A stretch of 42,017 nt of DNA from Emticicia sp. C21 (GTDB lineage: Bacteria; Bacteroidota; Bacteroidia; Cytophagales; Spirosomataceae): NCBI RefSeq assembly GCF_003418935.1, contig NZ_QVMT01000023.1, forward strand, positions 1 through 42,017. Reading direction: 5' to 3'. Positions within the stretch are counted from its first letter, which is position 1, and every line of letters begins with the position of its first letter. This document shows, one piece after another, positions 1 through 9,033 of the stretch. The translations under genes and the position numbers were made by a program. The notes below the pieces were generated by a model. It was not told where the DNA came from, did no database searches, and saw nothing but the letters and a program-made list of their open reading frames with translations.

Positions 1-240
1 ATATTCAGTATTATAACAAAGAAAGAATTAAACTTAATCTAAAAGGAATGAGCCCCATACAATACCGAGCGCATCATTCTAAAACTTAATAATAATTTTG
101 TCCAAAATTTGGGGTGCAGTCCACATGGAGGGAACCTTTTTGAGCGATGGCGTACCCTATTACTTTATAATAGTTAAATTTAAAATTTAAACAAATTCAA
201 AATATCCTTTACTTTGTAGTATAAAAAATCATCTCTAACT

Positions 241-2349
241 ATGAAAAAACCAATTAGCATACTCACTACCACATTACTTATGGCACCGTTTTTTTTAATG
301 GCTCAATTGAAGTATCCCACAACCCGAACAGTAGATCAAAAAGACAATTATCATGGCACCAGTGTGGCTGACCCTTATCGTTGGCTGGAAGATGACCGCT
401 CGGCAGAGACAGCCGAATGGGTAAAGCAACAGAATCAAGTAACTTTCAGCTACTTAGATAAAATTCCTTACCGCGAAACACTGAAAAAAAGATTAGAGAA
501 AATCTATAACTATGCTAAATACTCTGCCCCTAGTCGTAAGGGTGAATGGTATTATTTTTATAAAAATGATGGTTTGCAAAATCAGTCAGTATTGTATCGC
601 CAAAAGGGCCTGAACGGCACACCTGAAGTAGTATTAGATCCGAATAAACTATCAAAAGATGCAACTACCCGTCTGGCGCAATTTCAATTGTCGAAAGACG
701 GCAAATATGCGGCCTATGCCTTATCAAAAGGTGGGTCTGACTGGCAGGACATTTTTATCATGGATATGTCGACCAAACAGAACTTGTCAGACAAAATTGA
801 ATGGGTGAAAGTTTCGGGTATTGCCTGGCAGGGAGATGGGTTTTATTATAGCCGTTATCCAAAACCGGATGGGAGTGCTTTAGCAGCAAAAAATGAAAAC
901 CATCAGGTGTTTTTCCATAAATTAGGCACTTCGCAAGCCACTGATGCCCTTATATTTGAAGACAAAGCAAATCCACAGCGTTTCCATACAGTAGGTACTA
1001 CCGAAGATGAGCAATTTGCGTTGTTAACTGTAAGCGACCGTGGTAAAGGCAAAGACGGTAATGCTTTATTTTATAAAGAAGCAGGTGCCAAAACATTCAA
1101 GCCAGTAGTAGCAGAAGTAACAGATTTCTCATTTGGTGTCATTGAAAACGTAGGCAAAACACTGTTGATACAGACCAATAAAGACGCTAAAAATGAGAAA
1201 ATAGAGAGTTTTGATACTGCTAATGGTTCATGGAAATCAGTAGTTGCTGAACAACCGGAACCCCTGCAATCTTCAAATGTAGCAGGGGGCAAACTGTTTC
1301 TGACTTATCTGAAAGATGTGACTACCCGTGCTTATGTTTATGATGTAAAAGGTAAATTAGAAAATGAAATCAAATTGCCGGATTTAGGCACTGCCTCTGG
1401 TTTTGGTGGTAATGCTGATGATAAAGCGGTATTTTATACTTTTACCTCGTTCACTTCTCCGGCTACCATATTTAGCTATGATATAGCCAGTAAACAAAGC
1501 ACGGTTTTCCGTGCACCGGAAGTTGATTTTAAAGCATCTGACTTTGAAACCAAACAAGTGTTTTATCCGAGTAAAGACGGTACTAAGATTCCGATGTTTA
1601 TTGTATATAAAAAAGGGATCAATCTGAATGGACAAAACCCTACCTTATTATATGGTTATGGAGGTTTCAATAACAGTCTGAATCCTGTATTCAGTCCGTT
1701 ATTGATTCCATTTCTGGAGCAAGGTGGGGTTTTTGCTCAAGCTAATTTAAGAGGTGGTAGTGAATATGGCGAGAAATGGCATGAGCAGGGAATGAAGCTA
1801 AAAAAACAGAATGTATTTGATGATTTTATTGCTGCAGGAGAATACCTGATAGCGCAGAAATATTGTGATAATGCACACTTAGCTATTCGTGGTGGCTCAA
1901 ATGGGGGGCTTCTGGTAGGTGCGGTAATGAACCAGAGACCAGAATTAGCCAGAGTAGCAATTCCGCAAGTAGGAGTAATGGACATGCTTCGTTTTCAGAA
2001 ATTTACTATTGGCTGGAACTGGATTGCTGACTATGGTTCAGCTGATAATGCTGATGAATTTAAAGCTTTATATGCTTATTCGCCATTGCATAATATTAAA
2101 GAAGGTGTAGATTATCCTGCTACCCTGATTACTACCGCTGACCATGATGATCGGGTAGTGCCAGCACATTCATTCAAATATGCGGCTATGCTACAAGCAA
2201 AAGCCGGAAAAAGCAGCACCAATCCTTTGTTAATCAGAATTGATACTAATTCGGGTCATGGTGCAAGTAATACTGCCAAATATATTGAACAAACCGCCGA
2301 TATTTATGCCTTTATCTGGTGGAATATGGGCACGGTTCTGAATTTATAA
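241..2349 (+). CDS. Prolyl oligopeptidase (S9A family), secreted
   Basis: Serine peptidase that cuts short peptides after proline, probably in the periplasm. The 702-residue product begins with a signal peptide (about residues 1-21, ending MAQ). A seven-bladed propeller follows at about 75-420 and then an alpha/beta hydrolase domain. The triad is readable: Ser553 in GGSNGG, Asp636 in DHDDRVVP, and His673 in SGHGAS. Arg638 matches the substrate-binding arginine of the porcine enzyme. Length matches the family (about 700). The ATG is the first in frame and directly starts the signal peptide. A near-consensus -7 box (TTACTTTG, 209-216) lies upstream without a clear -33 partner. The gene is monocistronic and ends in a strong terminator. 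The 240 bases before it hold no gene I can recognise. Confidence 0.95.
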   Translation: MKKPISILTTTLLMAPFFLMAQLKYPTTRTVDQKDNYHGTSVADPYRWLEDDRSAETAEWVKQQNQVTFSYLDKIPYRETLKKRLEKIYNYAKYSAPSRKGEWYYFYKNDGLQNQSVLYRQKGLNGTPEVVLDPNKLSKDATTRLAQFQLSKDGKYAAYALSKGGSDWQDIFIMDMSTKQNLSDKIEWVKVSGIAWQGDGFYYSRYPKPDGSALAAKNENHQVFFHKLGTSQATDALIFEDKANPQRFHTVGTTEDEQFALLTVSDRGKGKDGNALFYKEAGAKTFKPVVAEVTDFSFGVIENVGKTLLIQTNKDAKNEKIESFDTANGSWKSVVAEQPEPLQSSNVAGGKLFLTYLKDVTTRAYVYDVKGKLENEIKLPDLGTASGFGGNADDKAVFYTFTSFTSPATIFSYDIASKQSTVFRAPEVDFKASDFETKQVFYPSKDGTKIPMFIVYKKGINLNGQNPTLLYGYGGFNNSLNPVFSPLLIPFLEQGGVFAQANLRGGSEYGEKWHEQGMKLKKQNVFDDFIAAGEYLIAQKYCDNAHLAIRGGSNGGLLVGAVMNQRPELARVAIPQVGVMDMLRFQKFTIGWNWIADYGSADNADEFKALYAYSPLHNIKEGVDYPATLITTADHDDRVVPAHSFKYAAMLQAKAGKSSTNPLLIRIDTNSGHGASNTAKYIEQTADIYAFIWWNMGTVLNL

Positions 2350-2359
2350 ATTCCTGAGA

Positions 2360-2395
2360 GCCTGAGAAGCATCTTCGCTTTTCAGGCTTTTTTTT
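2360..2395 (+). terminator. Rho-independent terminator after the prolyl oligopeptidase
   Basis: An 11-bp stem (2360-2370 with 2377-2387, one G-T pair) with a six-base loop is followed by eight T residues. It separates the peptidase from the TPR membrane protein 36 bases later. Confidence 0.85.
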
Positions 2396-2431
2396 ACCAT
2401 CTAAAAGCACCTAGAAACTATCCAGCAATTA

Positions 2432-4753
2432 ATGAAAAAGCAATATCAGCTTTATTTAGCCTTGTTAATGATTGTGACTTGCATTGTGTATAGTAACCAC
2501 TTTTACAATGTTTTTCATTTTGATGATTTCCACACAGTTGAAAACAACTTATACATTCGCAACCTGAAAAACATACCCTTGTTTTTCAAAGATGCCACCA
2601 CATTTAGTACTTTACCATCCAATCAGGCTTATCGACCTATAGTTACAACCTCCCTGGCTATTGATTACTGGTTAGGTAATGGCTATAATCTCTTTTATTT
2701 CCACCTGCTTACTTTCATCTTTTATCTCATTCAGGGAATATTGATGTTGCTCTTTTTCAGAAAGATTTTTGACATTGCCTATGAGAACCACTGGAACAAG
2801 TATATAGCCTTGATAGCTGTTGCCTGGTATTTATTACATCCCGCAATGGCCGAGACTGTGAATTATGTCATTGCCCGTTCAGATACTCAGTCTACTTTTT
2901 TTGTCATACTGGCCTTCGTTTTATACACCTATTCAACCTTTTGCCGGAAGACTTTTCTTTATCTGCTTCCGATTGTTCTAGGAACATTAGCCAAGCCTAC
3001 GGCAGTAATGTTTGCGCCTATCCTATTTTTCTATATCGTGTTTTTTGAGAAAGATATGAGTATTGGTGACTTTTTCAAAGGAAGCTATTTTAAACAGACC
3101 ATCAATAGCGTTGTGCGGGTATTGCCTGCACTGATAGTCTGTGCTTTGCTTTATTGGTGGGTTGATAGATTTACTCCGAAAACCTGGCTTGCCGGAGGCA
3201 ATTCACCCTGGTTATACCTGATTACTCAGCCTTTTGTCATTACTTATTATTTCGGCTCACTGTTTTTGCCCATTCATTTAAGCGCAGATACGGACTGGCA
3301 ATTATTAACTAGCATTCGGGATATCCGGTTTTTTGCAGGTGCATTGTTTATTATCACAATGTTGATTATTGCGGTCTATTTTTCTAAAAAAGCTTCTACC
3401 CGGCCTATCAGTTTTGGTATTCTATGGTTCTTTCTGGCTTTAGTGCCATCTTCAAGTATTATCCCTTTAGGAGAAGTAATGAACGACCATCGGATGTTTT
3501 TCCCGTTTGTGGGGCTCGTTATGGCTGTGGTTTGGGGCATAGCTTTACTATTGTTGAGATATAAAGTCTTTTATGAAAAATATTCAACAGCTATTTTATC
3601 GGTGATAGTGATTATTTTAATAGGATATGGCATTGGAACTTATCAACGGAATGAGGTATGGAAAACAGAAGAGAGTTTATGGTATGATGTAACAGTGAAA
3701 AGTCCTAAGAATTATAGGGGATTAATGAACTATGGCCTGGCTAAAATGACCAAAGGGGAATATGCCATTGCCGAAAAATACTTTACTGATGCTTTGGCAG
3801 GGCTACCCAATTATGCTACTCTTCACATCAATTTAGCCGTATTGAAAGAAGCAATGGGAGATAAAACAACTGCGGAAAACTATTTTAAAAATGCATTAGC
3901 ACTTAATAACACCAGCGCAGATTCGTATTTTTTCTATAGCAGATTTTTAGTGAATCAGTTCAGGTACGCTGAGGCTGCTCCGCTTTTAACAAAAGCTATT
4001 GAGATTTCACCGGCCTATTTATTGGCCAGAGAGTTGTTAATGAAAGTCTACGATAACCAGGAGGAGTATGACAAATTAGCACAATTAGCTGAAAGTACTT
4101 TGCAGATTGCACCTGATAATGCAGAAGCATTAAGGTTTAAGGAGTCTGCCTTGAAGAAGCAAAACAGGTTAAGCTCGGAGTTAGAACAGATAAAAAAGAA
4201 CCCGAGCCCTGACAAATATATGGTTTTAAGCTTATCTTATTATCAGGCAGGCCAATACCAGAAAAGTATTGATATGGCTTTAGAAGCTATCAAACTGAAA
4301 GCAGATTATGCAGAAGCCTATAACAATATTGGCTCGGCATATAATGAGCTTAAACACTATGATAAAGCTATTCCATTTCTGAAAAAAGCTTTGGCTTTAA
4401 AACCTGATTTTTCATTAGCTAAAAATAACCTGATATTATCGGAAAATGGGATTAATGCTTTAAGCAACGCGCAAAAATTATCTGATGGACAACCCTCGGC
4501 TGAAAACTACCTGAGTTTAAGTCTGGCCTATTTCAATCAGAAAAAATACAAAGCATGTATAGAAGCCTGCAAAAAAGCATTGGCTTTGAAACCTGATTAT
4601 GATTTGGCTTACAATAATCTATGCGCAGCGTATAATCAACTGGAAGATTGGGACAATGCAATTATTGCCGGAGAAAAAGGCTTGAAAATAAACCCCAATA
4701 ATGCACTTTTAAAAGGTAATCTGGCAGAAGCCTATAGAAGAAAGAAAAACTGA
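2432..4753 (+). CDS. Membrane GT-C type protein with TPR tail (TMTC / O-mannosyltransferase-like)
   Basis: Probable integral membrane glycosyltransferase, 773 residues. About ten hydrophobic segments fill residues 5-415, and about seven or eight TPR units fill 430-773. The first extracytoplasmic loop carries an Asp-Asp pair (D31-D32, context HFDDFHTVENN). A later loop reads HPAMAETVNYVIARSD. Both resemble eukaryotic TMTC O-mannosyltransferases, where the acidic pair belongs to the active site of GT-C enzymes using a polyprenyl-phosphate sugar. The substrate here is inferred, not shown. The methyltransferase starts 7 bases after the stop, so the two are co-transcribed. A Dpm1-like enzyme that could make the lipid-linked sugar donor lies convergent just downstream. 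Many bacterial homologues are named only as TPR proteins. Confidence 0.75.
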   Translation: MKKQYQLYLALLMIVTCIVYSNHFYNVFHFDDFHTVENNLYIRNLKNIPLFFKDATTFSTLPSNQAYRPIVTTSLAIDYWLGNGYNLFYFHLLTFIFYLIQGILMLLFFRKIFDIAYENHWNKYIALIAVAWYLLHPAMAETVNYVIARSDTQSTFFVILAFVLYTYSTFCRKTFLYLLPIVLGTLAKPTAVMFAPILFFYIVFFEKDMSIGDFFKGSYFKQTINSVVRVLPALIVCALLYWWVDRFTPKTWLAGGNSPWLYLITQPFVITYYFGSLFLPIHLSADTDWQLLTSIRDIRFFAGALFIITMLIIAVYFSKKASTRPISFGILWFFLALVPSSSIIPLGEVMNDHRMFFPFVGLVMAVVWGIALLLLRYKVFYEKYSTAILSVIVIILIGYGIGTYQRNEVWKTEESLWYDVTVKSPKNYRGLMNYGLAKMTKGEYAIAEKYFTDALAGLPNYATLHINLAVLKEAMGDKTTAENYFKNALALNNTSADSYFFYSRFLVNQFRYAEAAPLLTKAIEISPAYLLARELLMKVYDNQEEYDKLAQLAESTLQIAPDNAEALRFKESALKKQNRLSSELEQIKKNPSPDKYMVLSLSYYQAGQYQKSIDMALEAIKLKADYAEAYNNIGSAYNELKHYDKAIPFLKKALALKPDFSLAKNNLILSENGINALSNAQKLSDGQPSAENYLSLSLAYFNQKKYKACIEACKKALALKPDYDLAYNNLCAAYNQLEDWDNAIIAGEKGLKINPNNALLKGNLAEAYRRKKN

Positions 4754-4760
4754 CAAACCG

Positions 4761-5627
4761 ATGAATAACTTGCAATGTATAGTTTGTGGTAATAAACAAG
4801 ATTTAAAGTTTGAATTACAACATAAAGTTTATCAGTGTGCTTCATGTGATTTATATACCTCTGATGCAACTTTTGATTTGTCTTTTCAATCAAGCCTGGA
4901 AGAAGATAGCCGGGAGATAGGATTGAAGAAGTTGAGGCTACAAAACTTTCAATCAATTATAAAGGCATTAGAAGAGAATTACTTTAAGGATAAAAAAAAC
5001 ATCAAAGGCCTTGAAATTGGCAGTGGCAATGGTTGGTGGCTGGAAGTGTGCAGAGATAATAAGATTGATTGCCTAGGTATAGAGCCCGAAAATACCTTTG
5101 CCGATTATTACCGGAAAAATGACTTGAATGTGGTAATGGGTTTTTATCCGAATCCAGCAACCGATTTAACAGAAGGATATGATTTTATTATTTTTAATGA
5201 TGTATTTGAGCATATTTCTGATTTAAAAAGTCTGCTGCTGAGCATAAAAAAAGACCTCAAAAAGGACGGATTGCTGATTATTAATATACCTATGAGCAAT
5301 GGCTTTTTCTATCGCACGGCTTCAATGCTCTATTATCTCAAAATTAAATCTTTCTTAGACAGGTTATGGCAGTTTAATTTCCATAGTCCGCATATCAATT
5401 ATTTTAACCCGAAAAACCTGCCTGCATACCTGAATAAATATGATTTCAAACTGCTTCAGAATTTCAGGTTGGAGACTTTGGATTTTTCAAGTATCAGAGA
5501 ACGGATTCTGGCAGATAATAAAATGAGTAAGGCGAAAGCTTATACAATAAGTAGTCTTTTATTGCTCATAAAACCCATCATTCAAAATTCAAGTGCCGAT
5601 ATAAGAGTATTCTTTTTTCGTCAGTAG
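4761..5627 (+). CDS. Class I SAM-dependent methyltransferase with N-terminal zinc ribbon
   Basis: The 288-residue product begins with a zinc-ribbon pattern, C6-x2-C9 and C26-x2-C29. A Rossmann methyltransferase domain follows, with the SAM motif LEIGSGNGW at about 84-92 and a post-II region NDVFEHISDL. This build is common among methyltransferases sitting in glycan and envelope clusters, so a sugar or glycolipid substrate is plausible but not shown. It starts 7 bases after the TPR membrane protein and ends one base before the convergent glycosyltransferase, with no terminator visible between them. It looks more AT-rich than its neighbours, which is common for glycan genes. The ATG at 4761 sits directly before the zinc ribbon. 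Confidence 0.8.
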   Translation: MNNLQCIVCGNKQDLKFELQHKVYQCASCDLYTSDATFDLSFQSSLEEDSREIGLKKLRLQNFQSIIKALEENYFKDKKNIKGLEIGSGNGWWLEVCRDNKIDCLGIEPENTFADYYRKNDLNVVMGFYPNPATDLTEGYDFIIFNDVFEHISDLKSLLLSIKKDLKKDGLLIINIPMSNGFFYRTASMLYYLKIKSFLDRLWQFNFHSPHINYFNPKNLPAYLNKYDFKLLQNFRLETLDFSSIRERILADNKMSKAKAYTISSLLLLIKPIIQNSSADIRVFFFRQ

Positions 5628-5628
5628 T

Positions 5629-6339
5629 TTATTTTCGGATATAGGCAAAAAACATAGCTATACTTACTTTTATCATGTAATAAATACTTGAAAATGAGCG
5701 GATCGAAGATTGTCCTCCCTGTCGTTCTTTCATGATTACTGCTATTTCTTGAATTCGGAGCCTAGCTTTGGCGAAGGCGACCAATGATTCAGGTTCCGGA
5801 TATTCATCAGGGTAGTTTTCGGCTGCTATACCGATAGCCTTTTTATCAAGCAGACGAAAGCCGGAAGTAATATCCAGAATGCGTTTGCCAGTAAACAGCT
5901 GATTAAGTCGATGGAAGTAGGCAATACCACTACGCCTCAAGAAAGAAGACTGAAAACCCTCTTTCAGGATAAATCTGGAGCCTATAGTAACATTTGCCTG
6001 TGTTTTTTCATGATGGACTAATAACTTAGGGAGTTCGGTTGGAGGGTGTTGCCCATCTCCATCCATCTGTACTGCTAAATCATAGTTATTGCGGTGGGCA
6101 TATTTAAAGCCTGTCTGCACAGCGCCACCAATGCCTAAATTTACAGGTAGATTCAACACAACTACATTAAATGAGCGTACAACTGATAAAGTATTATCTG
6201 TAGAGCAGTCGTTCACAACTGCAATGGTTAAATTGTAGGGTAGTTTTAAATTCAATAATTCTGTGAGGAGCTTAGCAATAGATGCCTCTTCATTGAAGCA
6301 GGGAATAATGATTAATAGTTTTTTTTCATTGAGTGGCAT
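5629..6339 (-). CDS. Family 2 glycosyltransferase, Dpm1-like
   Basis: A 236-residue GT-A enzyme that probably moves a sugar from a nucleotide donor onto a polyprenyl phosphate. Visible motifs are IIIPCFNEE at the N-terminus, VVNDCSTDNT with D44, and the metal-binding DGD at 93-95 inside QMDGDGQHPP. These match the dolichyl-phosphate mannosyltransferase (Dpm1) group. The last 20 residues form one hydrophobic stretch that may attach it to the membrane. It follows glpD by 12 bases on the same strand, so it is likely the last gene of a ubiA-family/glpD operon. It is convergent with the methyltransferase. The acceptor lipid and the sugar cannot be told from sequence. Confidence 0.85.
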   Translation of the reverse strand: MPLNEKKLLIIIPCFNEEASIAKLLTELLNLKLPYNLTIAVVNDCSTDNTLSVVRSFNVVVLNLPVNLGIGGAVQTGFKYAHRNNYDLAVQMDGDGQHPPTELPKLLVHHEKTQANVTIGSRFILKEGFQSSFLRRSGIAYFHRLNQLFTGKRILDITSGFRLLDKKAIGIAAENYPDEYPEPESLVAFAKARLRIQEIAVIMKERQGGQSSIRSFSSIYYMIKVSIAMFFAYIRK

Positions 6340-6351
6340 AGTGAACAGAAA

Positions 6352-7983
6352 TTAATAAGCCTTCGGTTGAATAGCCGCGCTTTTCATAAAGCCTTTGAGT
6401 AAGCTTTGATATTCTTCAATATGGGTTTGTTTCTGTGATTCTGTCCATTCTAATTGTTTACCCACCAAGTCAGCAACTACTGGTATGGTATCATAGGTTG
6501 CCTGCCAGTCGAGCAATTCCATGCGTATGCGTCTGGCAAAAAAATCACGGAGTGTGCAAGCCATTTCTTCTTTTACCGTATAAATTACTTCCGCTTCAAT
6601 AAAAGGATGTTCCGGATGAAGCCTTTCTATAGAACCTTGCTTTAATACCTCCCTTGCTTGTGTTCCATATTTCTGCAACAGGTGCTGACAAATATCAGCG
6701 TCCAACTTGTATTCTTTTTGGATACTCTGCCAATCTTCAAAATGGTAGTTTTCTCCGCCTACCAGATAATGTTGGTCGGTAGTGCAAGGGGTATCAATAC
6801 CTAATAATTTACAAGCGTCATCAATGGTATCTTTAGCCATTAAACGATAGGTTGTCCATTTACCTCCTAAAAGGCTCAATAAACTAGATCTATCATCATG
6901 CTCAACTTCATGGTCTCTTACTAGTTTTTTTGTTGCTTTAGAACCAGATGAAGCAATCAATGGACGCAAACCACCAAAACCTGATTTAATTGTAGAGCGC
7001 TCAGGTACTTTTGCCAGATAGGGGCGAAGCGTATCTAATAGAAAATCAATTTCCTGACTTTCCAGAATTGGCTCTTTTTTCAAATCTTTGTATTCGTCGT
7101 CTGTAGTTCCTACCATTACTTCTCCCTCAAACGGAATTACAAAAACCACACGGCCATCCTTCGTTTTAGGAATCAACATGGCATCTTTACTTTTAAGCAC
7201 ATCTGCAGGTAACATGATATGTACTCCTTTGCTCGGACGCAGACGTTTTTCTAAAGTCGAATTAGCTAATAGCCGGATGCCATCAGCAAATGGGCCCGTG
7301 CAATTAATGAAAAGCTTTGATTTTATTGTGAGTGAGGTATTCCCCAAAAAATCCTTTATATCTGCCGAAATAATCTTACCTGTTGCATCTTTTCCGAAAC
7401 TTACTACTTTTGCATGATTTACTGTTGCTACACCTTGCTGGTCAGCACTGTGTGCCAGGCCTAAACAGTAACGGGCATCATCTAATTGCCCATCATAATA
7501 CATTACTGAACTATGTAATTTTTGCGTAAGAGTCGGGATTCGCTCGAAGGTTTCTTTTTTGCTTAGCCATTTGGCTTTAGGCATGGTATCATTCTTGGCA
7601 AAGAAACCATAGATGGTAAGTCCGATAGTAAAATACATACCCTCAATCCAACTGAAAACAGGTGTAATGAGAGCCAGAGGATGAGCTAAATGAGGAGCAT
7701 TTTTAATAACTATATGACGTTCTTCCAGACCATGTCTTACCTGACGTAACTGCCCGAAATCTAAATTCTTAAAAGCTTGTTCTAAATATCTTACACCTCC
7801 ATGTATGAGCTTGGTAGATTTTGAAGAAGTTTCAGCGGCAAAATCATTTTTTTCAATGAGTGCTACTTTTAAACCGCGTAGAGCCGCATCTAATGCACAA
7901 CCTGCTCCACTTGCACCGCCGCCTATGATACAAATATCAAATTCTTCATTTCGTATACGCTCGATATTCTTGGTTCGATTCAT
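6352..7983 (-). CDS. glpD: Aerobic glycerol-3-phosphate dehydrogenase
   Basis: Membrane-associated flavoenzyme oxidising sn-glycerol 3-phosphate to dihydroxyacetone phosphate and passing electrons to quinone. The 543-residue protein has an N-terminal FAD-binding Rossmann motif (DICIIGGGASGAG, about 16-28) and the family signature around KSTKLIHGGVRYLEQ (about 55-69). Its GlpO/GlpD C-terminal domain starts at about residue 400. Length agrees with the family (500-550). No glpK, glpF or glpR lies nearby. It sits between a UbiA-type prenyltransferase 53 bases upstream and a glycosyltransferase 12 bases downstream, so it may serve lipid metabolism more than glycerol uptake; that link is inferred. 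Confidence 0.93.
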   Translation of the reverse strand: MNRTKNIERIRNEEFDICIIGGGASGAGCALDAALRGLKVALIEKNDFAAETSSKSTKLIHGGVRYLEQAFKNLDFGQLRQVRHGLEERHIVIKNAPHLAHPLALITPVFSWIEGMYFTIGLTIYGFFAKNDTMPKAKWLSKKETFERIPTLTQKLHSSVMYYDGQLDDARYCLGLAHSADQQGVATVNHAKVVSFGKDATGKIISADIKDFLGNTSLTIKSKLFINCTGPFADGIRLLANSTLEKRLRPSKGVHIMLPADVLKSKDAMLIPKTKDGRVVFVIPFEGEVMVGTTDDEYKDLKKEPILESQEIDFLLDTLRPYLAKVPERSTIKSGFGGLRPLIASSGSKATKKLVRDHEVEHDDRSSLLSLLGGKWTTYRLMAKDTIDDACKLLGIDTPCTTDQHYLVGGENYHFEDWQSIQKEYKLDADICQHLLQKYGTQAREVLKQGSIERLHPEHPFIEAEVIYTVKEEMACTLRDFFARRIRMELLDWQATYDTIPVVADLVGKQLEWTESQKQTHIEEYQSLLKGFMKSAAIQPKAY

Positions 7984-8036
7984 AATAGGTTTGGTGTGTT
8001 GTCTCCTGTACGGATATAAAAACGTTTACTTCTTAT

Positions 8037-8903
8037 TTAAACAAATATCATACTTGTGATACCACCCAGCATAATAATTTTACAGATTCTGCTCAATAGT
8101 GTAAAATCTTTCTTTCTGTCTGCCCAATAGAGTTTATTCATCAGCCAGCTAAAGACAATAATCGAGCCACTGAAAATGATTATCAGATATCTGTTATGTA
8201 AGCTATAAGCCATAAAAAACAGAATGGATACGAAAATAATAATGAATATATACAATAGGATTTTTGTACGCCTGATACCCCAAATGATTGGGAGTGTACG
8301 GCAGCCATAACGGGCATCACCCCTGATGTCTTCCATATCTTTAATGATTTCTCTGATTAATGAGATAGAAAAAGCAAAGAGGGCATAGATATTTACATAC
8401 ATTTCGTTTTTCTTATAATATACTGCCAACACTATCAGAGAAAAAGACGTAAGAAAGGCCACCAGAAAATTACCGATAAATGCCTGTCTTTTAAATCTTT
8501 CAGAATAAAACCAAAGTGCAGATACCGCAAAAACATTGATTAGAAAAACTTTTAATCCCAAAAAAAAGCCGATGGCAATACCAATAAAATTCAATATCTG
8601 ATGAATGAGAATTGCCCATCGACGTTTAATAAGTTTGCCTATAATAACCTCCCGTGGTTTATTGACCATATCGATTTTAATATCGAAATAATCATTGATA
8701 ATATATCCTGCTGCGGCAATAGATACGGTAGCAAAAACCAACATAAATTGTTTATAGTCAAATATATATAGACGCCACTCTGATTTAGGACCAACCAGAA
8801 AAATCCGGGCCATGTATTGGGTCAATACAATAATGAGCAGGTTGTTCACACGAACCAGTCGAAAAAAGGCGCTTATCGTTTTCAGGGATTCTGTAGTGTT
8901 CAT
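8037..8903 (-). CDS. UbiA-family polyprenyl transferase
   Basis: Integral membrane prenyltransferase of 288 residues with about eight or nine hydrophobic helices. The first Asp-rich motif NDYFDIKID is at residues 70-78 and fits NDxxDxxxD, the Mg-diphosphate site. The second region reads DMEDIRGDARYG and supplies the other acidic cluster. Bacteroidota members are often labelled geranylgeranylglycerol-phosphate geranylgeranyltransferase, but the acceptor cannot be read from sequence; menaquinone-type or other acceptors remain possible. An in-frame ATG exists 54 bases further upstream (8957). I prefer 8903 because its product begins directly with the short cytoplasmic N-terminus usual for the family. 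glpD follows after 53 bases. Confidence 0.82.
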   Translation of the reverse strand: MNTTESLKTISAFFRLVRVNNLLIIVLTQYMARIFLVGPKSEWRLYIFDYKQFMLVFATVSIAAAGYIINDYFDIKIDMVNKPREVIIGKLIKRRWAILIHQILNFIGIAIGFFLGLKVFLINVFAVSALWFYSERFKRQAFIGNFLVAFLTSFSLIVLAVYYKKNEMYVNIYALFAFSISLIREIIKDMEDIRGDARYGCRTLPIIWGIRRTKILLYIFIIIFVSILFFMAYSLHNRYLIIIFSGSIIVFSWLMNKLYWADRKKDFTLLSRICKIIMLGGITSMIFV

Positions 8904-9033
8904 TTTCTCAAAAATACTAAAATTGTTTGAAAGAATTGGCATCCAATTAAAAAACACAAATTCTTAATGCGTGGATATGAGATTTTTTTCAAAAAAAATT
9001 GTTGTACTAGAAACAGGTATTTAAACCGCATCT

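Noticed and set aside
115-190. ATGGAGGGAACC frame of 21 codons near the left edge
   Set aside because: Too short, with no signal, family feature or ribosome site. I could not decide whether it is a gene remnant.
6352-7983. Glycerol utilisation operon
   Set aside because: Only glpD is present; no kinase, facilitator or regulator lies near it.
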